From Microvirga sp. TS319 (GTDB lineage Bacteria; Pseudomonadota; Alphaproteobacteria; Rhizobiales; Beijerinckiaceae), in the NCBI RefSeq assembly GCF_041276405.1, contig NZ_JBGGGT010000002.1, forward strand, positions 657,001 to 721,000: a stretch of 64,000 nt of DNA. The letters run 5' to 3'. The position numbers and the translations under genes were made by a program. Positions 26,758 to 34,043 of the stretch are shown piece by piece (the first letter of the stretch is position 1; each line of letters starts with the position of its first letter). Under the pieces are notes generated by a model. It was given only the letters and a program-made list of their open reading frames with translations. It did not search any database and had not been told where the DNA came from.

Positions 26758-27630
26758 ATGCCTCACAACCTGGACGTTAGCCTTCTCAGAGCTTTCGTGG
26801 CGGTGGCGGATACCGGCGGCATGACGGCCGCCTCGGGCGTTCTCAACCTGACCCAGGCGGCGGTGAGCCAGCAGATCAAGCGGCTCGAGGAGATCCTGGG
26901 CGAGGAGCTGATCACCCGCGACCGGCGGGGAATGACCCTGACGCACGCGGGCGAGCGGTTGTTCGGACGCGCCAAACGCCTGCTTGCCATGAATGACGAA
27001 ATCTGGACCGAGATGACGACGCCCGAATTCGAGGGCGAGATCCGCCTCGGCATTCCGAGCGACATCATCACGACCTATCTGCCCACTTTCCTGAAGGATT
27101 TCGCGCGCAACTACCCCCGCGTGCAGATCACACTCGACAGCGGTTCGAGCGTCGACCTTCGCGCGAGGCTCGGTGCTGGAAAGATCGACGTCGTGATGGC
27201 AACCGAACTCGTATGCGATGCGGATGGCGAGAATCTGGTGATGGATCGTCTCGTCTGGGTCGGCGCGCGGGGAGGGGAGGCTGCGTGGCAGCGTCCCCTC
27301 CCTGTTTCCATCGGATGCTCGGATTGCGCCTTCCGCGTGCCGATCCGCGAGGTCCTGCAGAAGGCAGGGATCGAGTGGCGCTCGGTTTCCGAAGTCACGA
27401 ACACGTCCGCGCAGGTGGCGACCGTTGCCGCCGACATCGCCGTGATGGCCTGGATGGCGTCGACGGTGCCGACCAATCTGGCGGTGCTCGGCCCCGAAAC
27501 GGGCCTGCCGCTACTTCCGCCTTTCATGGTCAATCTCTACCTGCCGAAAGACGGCGGTAATCACATCGTTCAGGAAATGGCGCGCATGATCCGCGACGCC
27601 GTGAGAGATCCGCGGAAGATCGCTGCCTAG
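26758..27630 (+). CDS. LysR-family transcriptional regulator
   Basis: 290 residues. The N-terminal winged helix is at about 5-64 (LDVSLLRAFVAVADTGGMTAASGVLNLTQAAVSQQIKRLEEILGEELITR) and an effector domain follows from about 95, beginning EGEIRLGIPSDIITTYLP. The effector-domain style resembles regulators annotated near DUF1127 genes in rhizobia. The ligand is unknown. The start at 26758 is supported by GGAG eight bases upstream; an earlier ATG at 26704 would run through the operator. A palindromic repeat follows the stop directly. Confidence 0.93.
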   Translation: MPHNLDVSLLRAFVAVADTGGMTAASGVLNLTQAAVSQQIKRLEEILGEELITRDRRGMTLTHAGERLFGRAKRLLAMNDEIWTEMTTPEFEGEIRLGIPSDIITTYLPTFLKDFARNYPRVQITLDSGSSVDLRARLGAGKIDVVMATELVCDADGENLVMDRLVWVGARGGEAAWQRPLPVSIGCSDCAFRVPIREVLQKAGIEWRSVSEVTNTSAQVATVAADIAVMAWMASTVPTNLAVLGPETGLPLLPPFMVNLYLPKDGGNHIVQEMARMIRDAVRDPRKIAA

Positions 27631-27732
27631 AGCATCGCACGCAAAGGTGGGAACCGGTTTTGCGTGAAAAGATGCTCGAACACAGAGGCTTACAGCATTG
27701 GATGTGGGTTCGATGTCACGTCCAGTGCTGTA
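27631..27732. repeat. Composite intergenic repeat (53-base type plus palindrome)
   Basis: The first half (AGCATCGCACGCAAAGGTGG..ACCGGTTTTGCG) is a diverged copy of the 53-base unit that is tandemly repeated at 38607-38818. The second half (TACAGCATTGGATGTGGG...TCCAGTGCTGTA) matches the palindrome that follows that array at 38826-38867. The same two parts in the same order at two loci show that they move or are copied as one composite element. Confidence 0.8.
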
Positions 27733-27755
27733 ACCAAAACGGCGAGAGGTCCATG

Positions 27756-28133
27756 TCAGGACATCTCCAGCTCGAAGGCCGATACCCTGTGTTGCGGCCA
27801 TCGCCCCGGCGCGATGAATACCGCGTCGGCGCGCCATGTTTTTCCTTGCGCATGGGGATGGCGCGCGAGCCATGCCAGCGCCGCGCGGGAGAAGCGTCGG
27901 CGCTTGGTGGCCGTGATGGCGGAAAGCGCATCGTCCATCGATCCACGCGCCTTCACCTCGACGAAGGCGATCGTGTCGCCGCGCATCATGATGAGATCGA
28001 TCTCGCCGCCTGCGGCGGAATAGCGGCGTGCAAGCGGTCTATAGCCCTTGGCGAGGAGGAACAGCAGCGCGATCCACTCGGCGCGATGTCCGCGCAGGAA
28101 TGTGATGCGCCGCCGCTCGAGAGCTGATTCCAT
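27756..28133 (-). CDS. YraN/UPF0102 endonuclease-like protein
   Basis: 125 residues from ATG 28133. The core [22 protein letters not shown] holds the PD-(D/E)XK-type residues (Glu/Asp in GEID and Glu-x-Lys in VEVKAR) of the UPF0102 family, whose cellular role is unsettled. ATG 28226, which overlaps the rsmI stop as ATGA, would give 156 residues; the ATGA overlap favours it, the usual length of the family favours 28133. The pair rsmI-yraN is conserved in alphaproteobacteria. Confidence 0.92.
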   Translation of the reverse strand: MESALERRRITFLRGHRAEWIALLFLLAKGYRPLARRYSAAGGEIDLIMMRGDTIAFVEVKARGSMDDALSAITATKRRRFSRAALAWLARHPHAQGKTWRADAVFIAPGRWPQHRVSAFELEMS

Positions 28134-28222
28134 GCCGGTGGGATCAGCCCTCTTCTTTGTCGTCCGGCATTGTCTAGCGGCGAATCGTAGCCACTTCGCC
28201 GGAAAATGCTTTGGCGCCGTCT

Positions 28223-29161
28223 TCATGCACCCCGTTTCGCGAGTTCGAGCGCGCGGGCGTAAACTTCCCGCTTCGGCAGGCCGAGATCCGATGCGACGAG
28301 TGCCGCCGCATCTTTGATCGAATGGCTCCTGAGCGCCGCTTCGAGCTTGCCGTCGAGCGCCGCATCGGCCTCGACGGCCTGCATCTCCTTCGTCGCCTCG
28401 CCGATCAGCACCACGATTTCGCCTTTCGGCGGGCCTTCCTCGGCGAATTGCGCCGCGAGTTCCGGCAGGGTGCCGCGCCGGATCGTTTCGAACATCTTGG
28501 TGAGCTCGCGTGCGACCACGGCCTGCCGCTCGCCGAGAACCGCTGCGGCATCGGCCAGCATCTCGGGCAGGCGGTGCGGGCCCTCGAAGAGCATGAGTGT
28601 TCCGGGAATCGGGGCGAGCTCGGCGAGGCGGGTGCGTCGAGCCGCGCTCTTGGGCGGCAGGAACCCTTCGAAGAAGAAGCGGTCGGTCGGCAGGCCCGAG
28701 GCGACGAGTGCGGTGAGCACGGCGGAGGGGCCGGGAATGGGCGTCACCGGCAGGCCCTCCTCGATGGCGGCCTGCACCAGCTTGTAGCCGGGATCCGAGA
28801 CGAGCGGCGTGCCCGCATCGGATACGAGCGCCAAGGCCTGTCCCTCGCGAATGCGGTGAACCATGCGGTCGCGCACCGCGTCGTTGGAATGCTCGTGATA
28901 GGCCACCAGCGGCGTGGTGATGCCGTAATGGGCGAGCAGCGTCTTCGTCACGCGCGTGTCCTCGGCCAGGATCGCATCCGCCGCGGCCAGAACGTTCAGG
29001 GCGCGGAAGGACACGTCCTGCAGGTTGCCGATGGGGGTTGCGACCACGTAGAGGCCGGGCGTCAGGGGCTTGGCCTCGGCGGCAAGGCCGAAGGCGGTGA
29101 AGGTCGCGGTCCGTTCGCCCGGCTCGCGCCGTCGGGTCCGGTTGTCGATTCTCTGTGTCAT
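28223..29161 (-). CDS. rsmI: 16S rRNA (cytidine(1402)-2'-O)-methyltransferase
   Basis: 312 residues. RsmI is a SAM-dependent tetrapyrrole-methylase-fold enzyme that 2'-O-methylates C1402 in the ribosomal P site. Motifs: [82 protein letters not shown] and [11 protein letters not shown]. The start at 29161 leaves an N-terminal extension of about 35 residues before the fold; an earlier in-frame ATG at 29236 exists. It is the first gene of the rsmI-yraN unit and is divergent from lppC. Confidence 0.96.
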   Translation of the reverse strand: MTQRIDNRTRRREPGERTATFTAFGLAAEAKPLTPGLYVVATPIGNLQDVSFRALNVLAAADAILAEDTRVTKTLLAHYGITTPLVAYHEHSNDAVRDRMVHRIREGQALALVSDAGTPLVSDPGYKLVQAAIEEGLPVTPIPGPSAVLTALVASGLPTDRFFFEGFLPPKSAARRTRLAELAPIPGTLMLFEGPHRLPEMLADAAAVLGERQAVVARELTKMFETIRRGTLPELAAQFAEEGPPKGEIVVLIGEATKEMQAVEADAALDGKLEAALRSHSIKDAAALVASDLGLPKREVYARALELAKRGA

Positions 29162-29298
29162 TGCCGTCCACTCTCGCACAAACGCCCCGCCGGGCGGAAG
29201 CAGTCTCGTTCTCGCCGATGCCGCCTTTGGAAACAATGTTTACCATTTAAGGCCAAGATTGACGCATGTCCGATGACTGTTTCCATAAGGGGGCGGAG

Positions 29299-30615
29299 AT
29301 GGCGTCGTTTTTCAAAATTCGGAAGACAGGCCTGGTCGAACGGGCGACCCTGGCCGTGCTGCTGACGGGCACGTTGGCTCTCTCGGGCTGCGTCGGATCC
29401 TCGCGTCAGGCCCAAAAGCCGACCAGGCCGGCGCAGAAAGCCGCCTCGTCCCAGCCTCTCTACGAGGCCGATCGCCCGCCGGAGGGCTCTTCCGCCCGCC
29501 CGATGGAGGCCGCTTCCGAACAGGGTTTTTCTGCCGGGACCGCTTCCATCCGAGCCGGCAGTTCGACCATCGGCACCGGTCCCGTGAAGATTGCGCTGCT
29601 CCTGCCGCTGTCCGGCTCCCCGCAGGGTGCAGCGGTGGCGCAGAGCATGCGGAACGCCGCAGAGCTTGCCATCGGCGAATTCCAGGGCTCGGACCTCACC
29701 CTTCTCGTGAAGGACGACGGCGGTACGCCGGAGGGTGCGCGGGAGGCCGCCCGGCAGGCTCTCGCGGAAGGGGCCGAGCTCATCCTGGGGCCGCTTTTCG
29801 CCGGATCCGTTCAGGCCGCGGGCCAAGTGGTGCGGCAGGCGGGCAAACCGCTCATCGGCTTTTCCTCCGACAGGGGGGCCGCGACGCGGGGCGTCTATCT
29901 CATGAGCTTCATGGTGCAATCGGAGGTCGACCGCATCATCGCCTACGCGGCCTCGCAGAACCGCCGCTCCGTTGCGGCCCTGATTCCGAATACGGCCTAT
30001 GGTTCTGTCGCGGAAGCACAGCTGCGGGAGGCGGCGGCCGAAAACGGCGTGCGGATCGTCGCCATCGAGCGCTACCCTGCCGGACAGCCGCAGGATGCCG
30101 TGCAGCGGCTGGGGCCTGTGATCGGTGGCGTGTCGCCTCGGGTTGATGCGCTCTTCATTCCCGACAACGGCGATGGACTGCCCGCCGTGGCGCAGGCCCT
30201 GCAGGCGGCTCGCTTCGACGGGCAGCGGGTCAAGCCCCTCGGCACCGGCGTGTGGGACGAGGCGCGGGTGTTCGACCTGCCGGCGCTCCAGGGCGGCTGG
30301 TTCGCAGCTCCCGACAAGCGCGGCTTCATGGAGTTCGCTGCGCGCTACCGGGCGCGCTTCAACGGCGATCCGGTTCGCCTCGCGTCCCTGTCCTACGACG
30401 CGGTGACGCTGGCGGCCGCGCTTGCACGCATCCAGGGGCCGCAGGCCTTCAATGACAGCGTGCTCACGAGCGGAGCAGGCTTTGCCGGTGCCGATGGGGT
30501 GTTCCGCTTCAATCCCAACGGCACCAATGACCGCGCCCTGACTGTTCAGGAGGTCCGGGGCGGCGCGGCTGCCGTCATCAGCACCGCGCCGCGCAGCTTG
30601 ATGGCGAGCAACTGA
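29299..30615 (+). CDS. LppC/LpoA-like penicillin-binding protein activator
   Basis: 438 residues. The lipobox LALSGC puts the acylated cysteine at residue 31, so it is a lipoprotein. A Pro/Ser-rich linker runs to about 100, then a periplasmic-binding-protein type I fold starts with PVKIALLLPLSGSPQGAAVAQSMRNAAELA. This is the alphaproteobacterial form of the LppC family, related to LpoA, which activates peptidoglycan synthases in enterics. The start at 29299 has AAGGGGG upstream; ATG 29266 is an alternative. It is divergent from rsmI as in many proteobacteria. Confidence 0.92.
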   Translation: MASFFKIRKTGLVERATLAVLLTGTLALSGCVGSSRQAQKPTRPAQKAASSQPLYEADRPPEGSSARPMEAASEQGFSAGTASIRAGSSTIGTGPVKIALLLPLSGSPQGAAVAQSMRNAAELAIGEFQGSDLTLLVKDDGGTPEGAREAARQALAEGAELILGPLFAGSVQAAGQVVRQAGKPLIGFSSDRGAATRGVYLMSFMVQSEVDRIIAYAASQNRRSVAALIPNTAYGSVAEAQLREAAAENGVRIVAIERYPAGQPQDAVQRLGPVIGGVSPRVDALFIPDNGDGLPAVAQALQAARFDGQRVKPLGTGVWDEARVFDLPALQGGWFAAPDKRGFMEFAARYRARFNGDPVRLASLSYDAVTLAAALARIQGPQAFNDSVLTSGAGFAGADGVFRFNPNGTNDRALTVQEVRGGAAAVISTAPRSLMASN

Positions 30616-30624
30616 CCGCACATC

Positions 30625-31134
30625 CTACTTGCGCGTCAGCGTCGCGCTCAGGTTCGGCTTGTTGTTGAGGGTCTGGAACACCACGCAATAGCGCTCGGTC
30701 AGCTTGAGCAGCTGATCGATCTTGTCCTGCGGCGCATCCGTGTCGATCTCGAAGGAGAGGCGGATATCCCTGAAGCCGACCGGCGCAGTCTTGTCGACGC
30801 CGAGCGTGCCGCGGAAATCGAGGTCGCCTTCCGCCTTCACGGCGCCGTGACGGAGATCGATCTCAAGCGCTGTCGCAACCGCCTTCAGGGTCACGCCCGC
30901 GCAGGCGACAAGCGCTTCGAGCAGCATGTCGCCGGAGCACAGTTCCGCACCCGAGCCGCCGGTGGCAGGATGGAGACCCGCCACCGCGAGGGCGCGGCCG
31001 GTCTCGACCTTGCAGGCGATGTGCTGGTCATCCAGCGTACCTTGAGCCTTGAGCGTGATGACGGCGGCTTCCGGGTTGCTGCGGTACTGGTCTTTCAGAG
31101 GCGCCTGGAGGGCGCGCAGTTCGGTCGAGTCCAT
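30625..31134 (-). CDS. OsmC-family protein
   Basis: 169 residues of the OsmC/Ohr fold. The two family cysteines are in LVACAGVTL (Cys78) and LTERYC (Cys150), the usual peroxidatic-type pair that reduces organic hydroperoxides in characterised members. GLHPATGGSGAELCSGDMLLEAL is also typical. It lies 15 bases after the ABC ATPase gene on the same strand and so belongs to the same operon, which fits a link to sulfur supply or oxidative stress, but this is inference. Confidence 0.9.
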   Translation of the reverse strand: MDSTELRALQAPLKDQYRSNPEAAVITLKAQGTLDDQHIACKVETGRALAVAGLHPATGGSGAELCSGDMLLEALVACAGVTLKAVATALEIDLRHGAVKAEGDLDFRGTLGVDKTAPVGFRDIRLSFEIDTDAPQDKIDQLLKLTERYCVVFQTLNNKPNLSATLTRK

Positions 31135-31149
31135 GATGCCTGTCCTTGG

Positions 31150-31938
31150 TTACCACCACAAAGCAGCGGCCTGACGGTCGCGCTCGCGCTGCGGCTGCTG
31201 TGAAGGCGTGTTGAGGGAATGATCGAGCGCCGTCAAGACGCGGCGCACGGAGGTTTCAAAGGCCGGGCCCGTTTTGTCGCGCGGGCGGGAGAGGGTGAGC
31301 GGCAGCTCGTCGAAGATGCGGCCGGGCTTGGGCTGCATCACGACGGCGCGGTCGGCCAGCGTCACGGCCTCCTGCACATCGTGCGTCACGAGAACGACCG
31401 TGGGACGCGTCTCCTCCCACAAGCCCAGCAGATGCTCGTGCAGGCTCGCGCGGGTGAAGGCGTCGAGCGCCGAGAAGGGCTCGTCGAGGAGCAGGACCTT
31501 CGGGTTCGTCACGAAAGCGCGGGCAATCGCCACGCGCTGCTGCTGCCCGCCGGACAGATCGCGCGGCCAGCGGCCGGCATGTTCGGACAGGCTGATCTTC
31601 TCAAGGGCATGCCGGACGCGGGCATTGCGCTCGCCCGCAGTGAGATGATCGAGGCCGAAGGCGATGTTGTCGGCGACCGACAGCCACGGCAGGAGGCGCG
31701 GCTCCTGGAAAACGATGCCGACGGAAGGATGCGGGCCGGCGAGCGCCTCGCCGTCGAGACGGATCGCGCCCGCGCTCGTCCGATCAAGGCCCGCAACGAG
31801 GCGCAGCAGAGTCGTCTTGCCGCAGCCGGAGCCGCCGATGAGAGCGATGATCTCGCCAGGGCGAACGGAAAGATTGATGTCGGACAGCGCGCGCGTGCCG
31901 TCCGCATAGGTTTTGGAGAGGTGTTCGAGCTGAAGCAT
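31150..31938 (-). CDS. ABC transporter ATP-binding protein (SsuB/TauB type)
   Basis: 262 residues. Walker A GGSGCGKTT near residue 36, Q-loop VFQEPRLLPWLSV, signature LSGGQQQR, Walker B VLLLDEPFSALD and H-loop VTHDVQEA are all intact. This pattern is that of the nitrate/sulfonate/taurine (NitT/TauT) family. Its ATG shares one base with the permease stop (TGATG), so translation is coupled. It powers import together with the next two genes. Confidence 0.95.
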   Translation of the reverse strand: MLQLEHLSKTYADGTRALSDINLSVRPGEIIALIGGSGCGKTTLLRLVAGLDRTSAGAIRLDGEALAGPHPSVGIVFQEPRLLPWLSVADNIAFGLDHLTAGERNARVRHALEKISLSEHAGRWPRDLSGGQQQRVAIARAFVTNPKVLLLDEPFSALDAFTRASLHEHLLGLWEETRPTVVLVTHDVQEAVTLADRAVVMQPKPGRIFDELPLTLSRPRDKTGPAFETSVRRVLTALDHSLNTPSQQPQRERDRQAAALWW

Positions 31939-32816
31939 CAGAGTCTCTCCCGCACGGTGTCCTGCCAGCGCACGAGGGGCTTGGTCAGAAGGACGAGCAG
32001 GCTGTCGGCGATCTTGCCCAGGAGGGCGAAGGCGATGATGGCGGCGAGGATCTGGTCGGGCTTGCCCATCTGCTGTCCGTCGACGAGCAGATAGCCGAGG
32101 CCCTCCGAAGCGCCCATGAATTCGGCCGCGACCACGAACATGAAGCCGAGGCCGAGACCCGAGCGCAGCGCGATGACGGCTTCTGGCAGAACGGCGGGCA
32201 GCAGGATGCGTTTGGCGAGCTTGTAGCGCGAAAGGCGGAACACGTGGCCGACCTCGACGAGCTTGCGGTCGACAGAGAGGATCGCTCCCGCGATGCCGAG
32301 ATAGACCGGGAAGAACACGCCCACGGCGATCAGCGCCACCTTCGAGGCCTCGAAGATGCCGAGCCAGAGGATGAAGAGCGGGACCCAGGCGATGGACGGA
32401 ATGGCGCGCAGGGCCTGAAGGGTCGGATCGAGAATGCGGCGGATCGTGTCGCTGGCGCCTGACAGGGCTCCGAAGACGATGCCGGCGGCGGCTCCGAGCA
32501 CGAAACCGGTGACGATGCGCCAGAGCGTGGCCCAGACATGGGTCCACAATTCGCCGGTTTCGGCGAGAGCCCAGAGCGCCGCGAAAATACGGCTCGGCGG
32601 CGGAACGAGGCGTCCCTGGGCGAGGCCGACGTGCACGGCGGCCTCCCAGAGGCCGGCGATCGCGACGGGGAGCAAAAAGCCGAGAAGCATGCGCCAGTCG
32701 AAGGCGCGACGCTTCTCGGCAAGGGAAGGGGCCGCGAGAGCGGCGGACCCCTGTTGGGAGGACCAGGCGGAAGTTGCAATTTCGCCTGACACGGCGCTCT
32801 CCCGTGATGAAGTCAT
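31938..32816 (-). CDS. ABC transporter permease (SsuC/TauC type)
   Basis: 292 residues with an unusual cytoplasmic N-terminus of about 40 residues and then six predicted membrane helices of the BPD_transp_1 domain. The cytoplasmic coupling loop EVGHVFRLSRYKLAKRILLPAVLPEAVIALRSGLGLGF matches the EAA motif of NitT/TauT permeases. The start overlaps the stop of the binding-protein gene (TAATG). It forms the membrane channel of the importer. Confidence 0.95.
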   Translation of the reverse strand: MTSSRESAVSGEIATSAWSSQQGSAALAAPSLAEKRRAFDWRMLLGFLLPVAIAGLWEAAVHVGLAQGRLVPPPSRIFAALWALAETGELWTHVWATLWRIVTGFVLGAAAGIVFGALSGASDTIRRILDPTLQALRAIPSIAWVPLFILWLGIFEASKVALIAVGVFFPVYLGIAGAILSVDRKLVEVGHVFRLSRYKLAKRILLPAVLPEAVIALRSGLGLGFMFVVAAEFMGASEGLGYLLVDGQQMGKPDQILAAIIAFALLGKIADSLLVLLTKPLVRWQDTVRERL

Positions 32817-33784
32817 TAGCGGGCGGCCGTGGCGTATTGACGGTCGATGAGACCATCGACGGCGGCGCGGACATCCGTATCGGCGGGAATGACGCCGGCC
32901 TGCTGGAGGGCGATGCCCGCAGCCACGATCGTGTCGGCCTGCGGCTGGCCGATGGCGGAATGGGTGAGCTCCGTGCGCTCCAGCTGGCGCTCGATCACCG
33001 CCTCCGGCAGCTTGGTATAGGTCACGAGGGCCTTTTTCAGCTCTTGCGGATTGGCGAGCGCATATTGGCGGGCCTGCTCATAGGCCTTCAGGACGCGGCC
33101 GACGAGAGCCGGGTTGTCCTTGGCGAAGCTCTCGGACACGTTCAGCACGCCCCAGGTGTTGGCCCCCGCATTGCGGTAGAAGAGCTGAGCGCCGCTTTCG
33201 ACCTCCGCGGCGGCCATGAGCGGGTCGAGGCCGGCCCAGGCATCCACGTCGCCGCGCTCGAGGGCCGTGCGGCCGTCCGGATGCTGGAGCAGGACGAGCT
33301 TCACGTCCTTCTCGGTGAGCTTGGCGTCCTGGAGGGCGCGAACGAGGAAGATGTGCGGATCGGTGCCGCGGGTAACCGCGATGCGCTTGCCCTTCAGGTC
33401 CTCGACCTTGGTGATGCCCGTGTCCTTGCGGGTGACGAGGGCGGTCCATTCGGGGCGGGAATAGACGTAGATCGACTTGATCGGGTTGCCGTTGATCTTG
33501 GCGATCAGGGCTGCCGCGCCTGCCGTGGAGCCGAAATCGATCGAACCGGCATTGAGGAATTCAAGGGCCTTGTTGGAGCCGAGCGATTGCACCCAGCGGA
33601 CGCCGATGCCGTCCTTTTCCAGTTCCTTTTCCAGGAAGCCCTTGTCCTTCAGGACGAGGCTCACCGGATTGTAGGTGGCGAAGTCGATCTTGATCTCCTT
33701 CGGCTGGGCGAGGGCGCCAGCGGCGAAGGAGGTCAGGCCCGTGGCGATGGAGGCTGCGAGGAGAAGGCGGCGGGTCAGGCTCAT
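32816..33784 (-). CDS. ABC transporter substrate-binding protein (SsuA type)
   Basis: 322 residues with a signal peptide of about 28 residues (MSLTRRLLLAASIATG...GALAQ), so periplasmic. The fold is SsuA/THI5-like: GSNKALEFLNAGSIDFGSTAGAAALIAK and VTRGTDPHIFLVRAL, with WAGLDPLMAAAEVESGAQLFYRN in the second lobe. Aliphatic sulfonates are the most likely ligands by this pattern, but taurine or other anions cannot be excluded. No sulfonate monooxygenase (ssuD) is nearby. It is the first gene of a binding protein-permease-ATPase-osmC operon. Confidence 0.93.
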   Translation of the reverse strand: MSLTRRLLLAASIATGLTSFAAGALAQPKEIKIDFATYNPVSLVLKDKGFLEKELEKDGIGVRWVQSLGSNKALEFLNAGSIDFGSTAGAAALIAKINGNPIKSIYVYSRPEWTALVTRKDTGITKVEDLKGKRIAVTRGTDPHIFLVRALQDAKLTEKDVKLVLLQHPDGRTALERGDVDAWAGLDPLMAAAEVESGAQLFYRNAGANTWGVLNVSESFAKDNPALVGRVLKAYEQARQYALANPQELKKALVTYTKLPEAVIERQLERTELTHSAIGQPQADTIVAAGIALQQAGVIPADTDVRAAVDGLIDRQYATAAR

Positions 33785-33894
33785 GTTGTCAGTCCCATGT
33801 TGTGCGCATGGGAGCTTGGGACCGTGATCCGGCAGCACCCGGCGCTTTAGCTGCACTTGTTTCGCGCCCGCAAGCTGCTTGCTCAAATCGGCGC

Positions 33895-33974
33895 GTGTTC
33901 TTTTTATGAAACCCAGGGTTCCTTATGTCAAACAAAATTTCATATAAAGAACACTCTATCCGTCTTAACGGATA
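33895..33974. promoter_or_regulatory. Two inverted repeats before the ABC operon
   Basis: GTGTTCTTTTTATGAAA (33895-33911) and TTTCATATAAAGAACAC (33938-33954) form a 17-base inverted repeat with one mismatch and a 26-base spacer. TATCCGT and ACGGATA (33957-33963 and 33968-33974) form a second, tight palindrome. The region is AT-rich and lies 110-190 bases upstream of the ABC binding-protein gene, in the gap divergent to glnD. Regulator binding for the sulfur-type ABC operon is likely; the regulator is unknown. Confidence 0.6.
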
Positions 33975-34043
33975 AGTCCAGCCGGCTCTTGGGACAGGGC
34001 ACGCGGAGTGGTAAGCCATGCGATCATCTGCGATGGTCGTGCC

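Noticed and set aside
27756..29246. A 496-codon frame joining yraN with sequence opposite in phase to rsmI
   Set aside because: Only the last 125 codons (YraN) have family sequence; the rest is an out-of-phase reading of rsmI.
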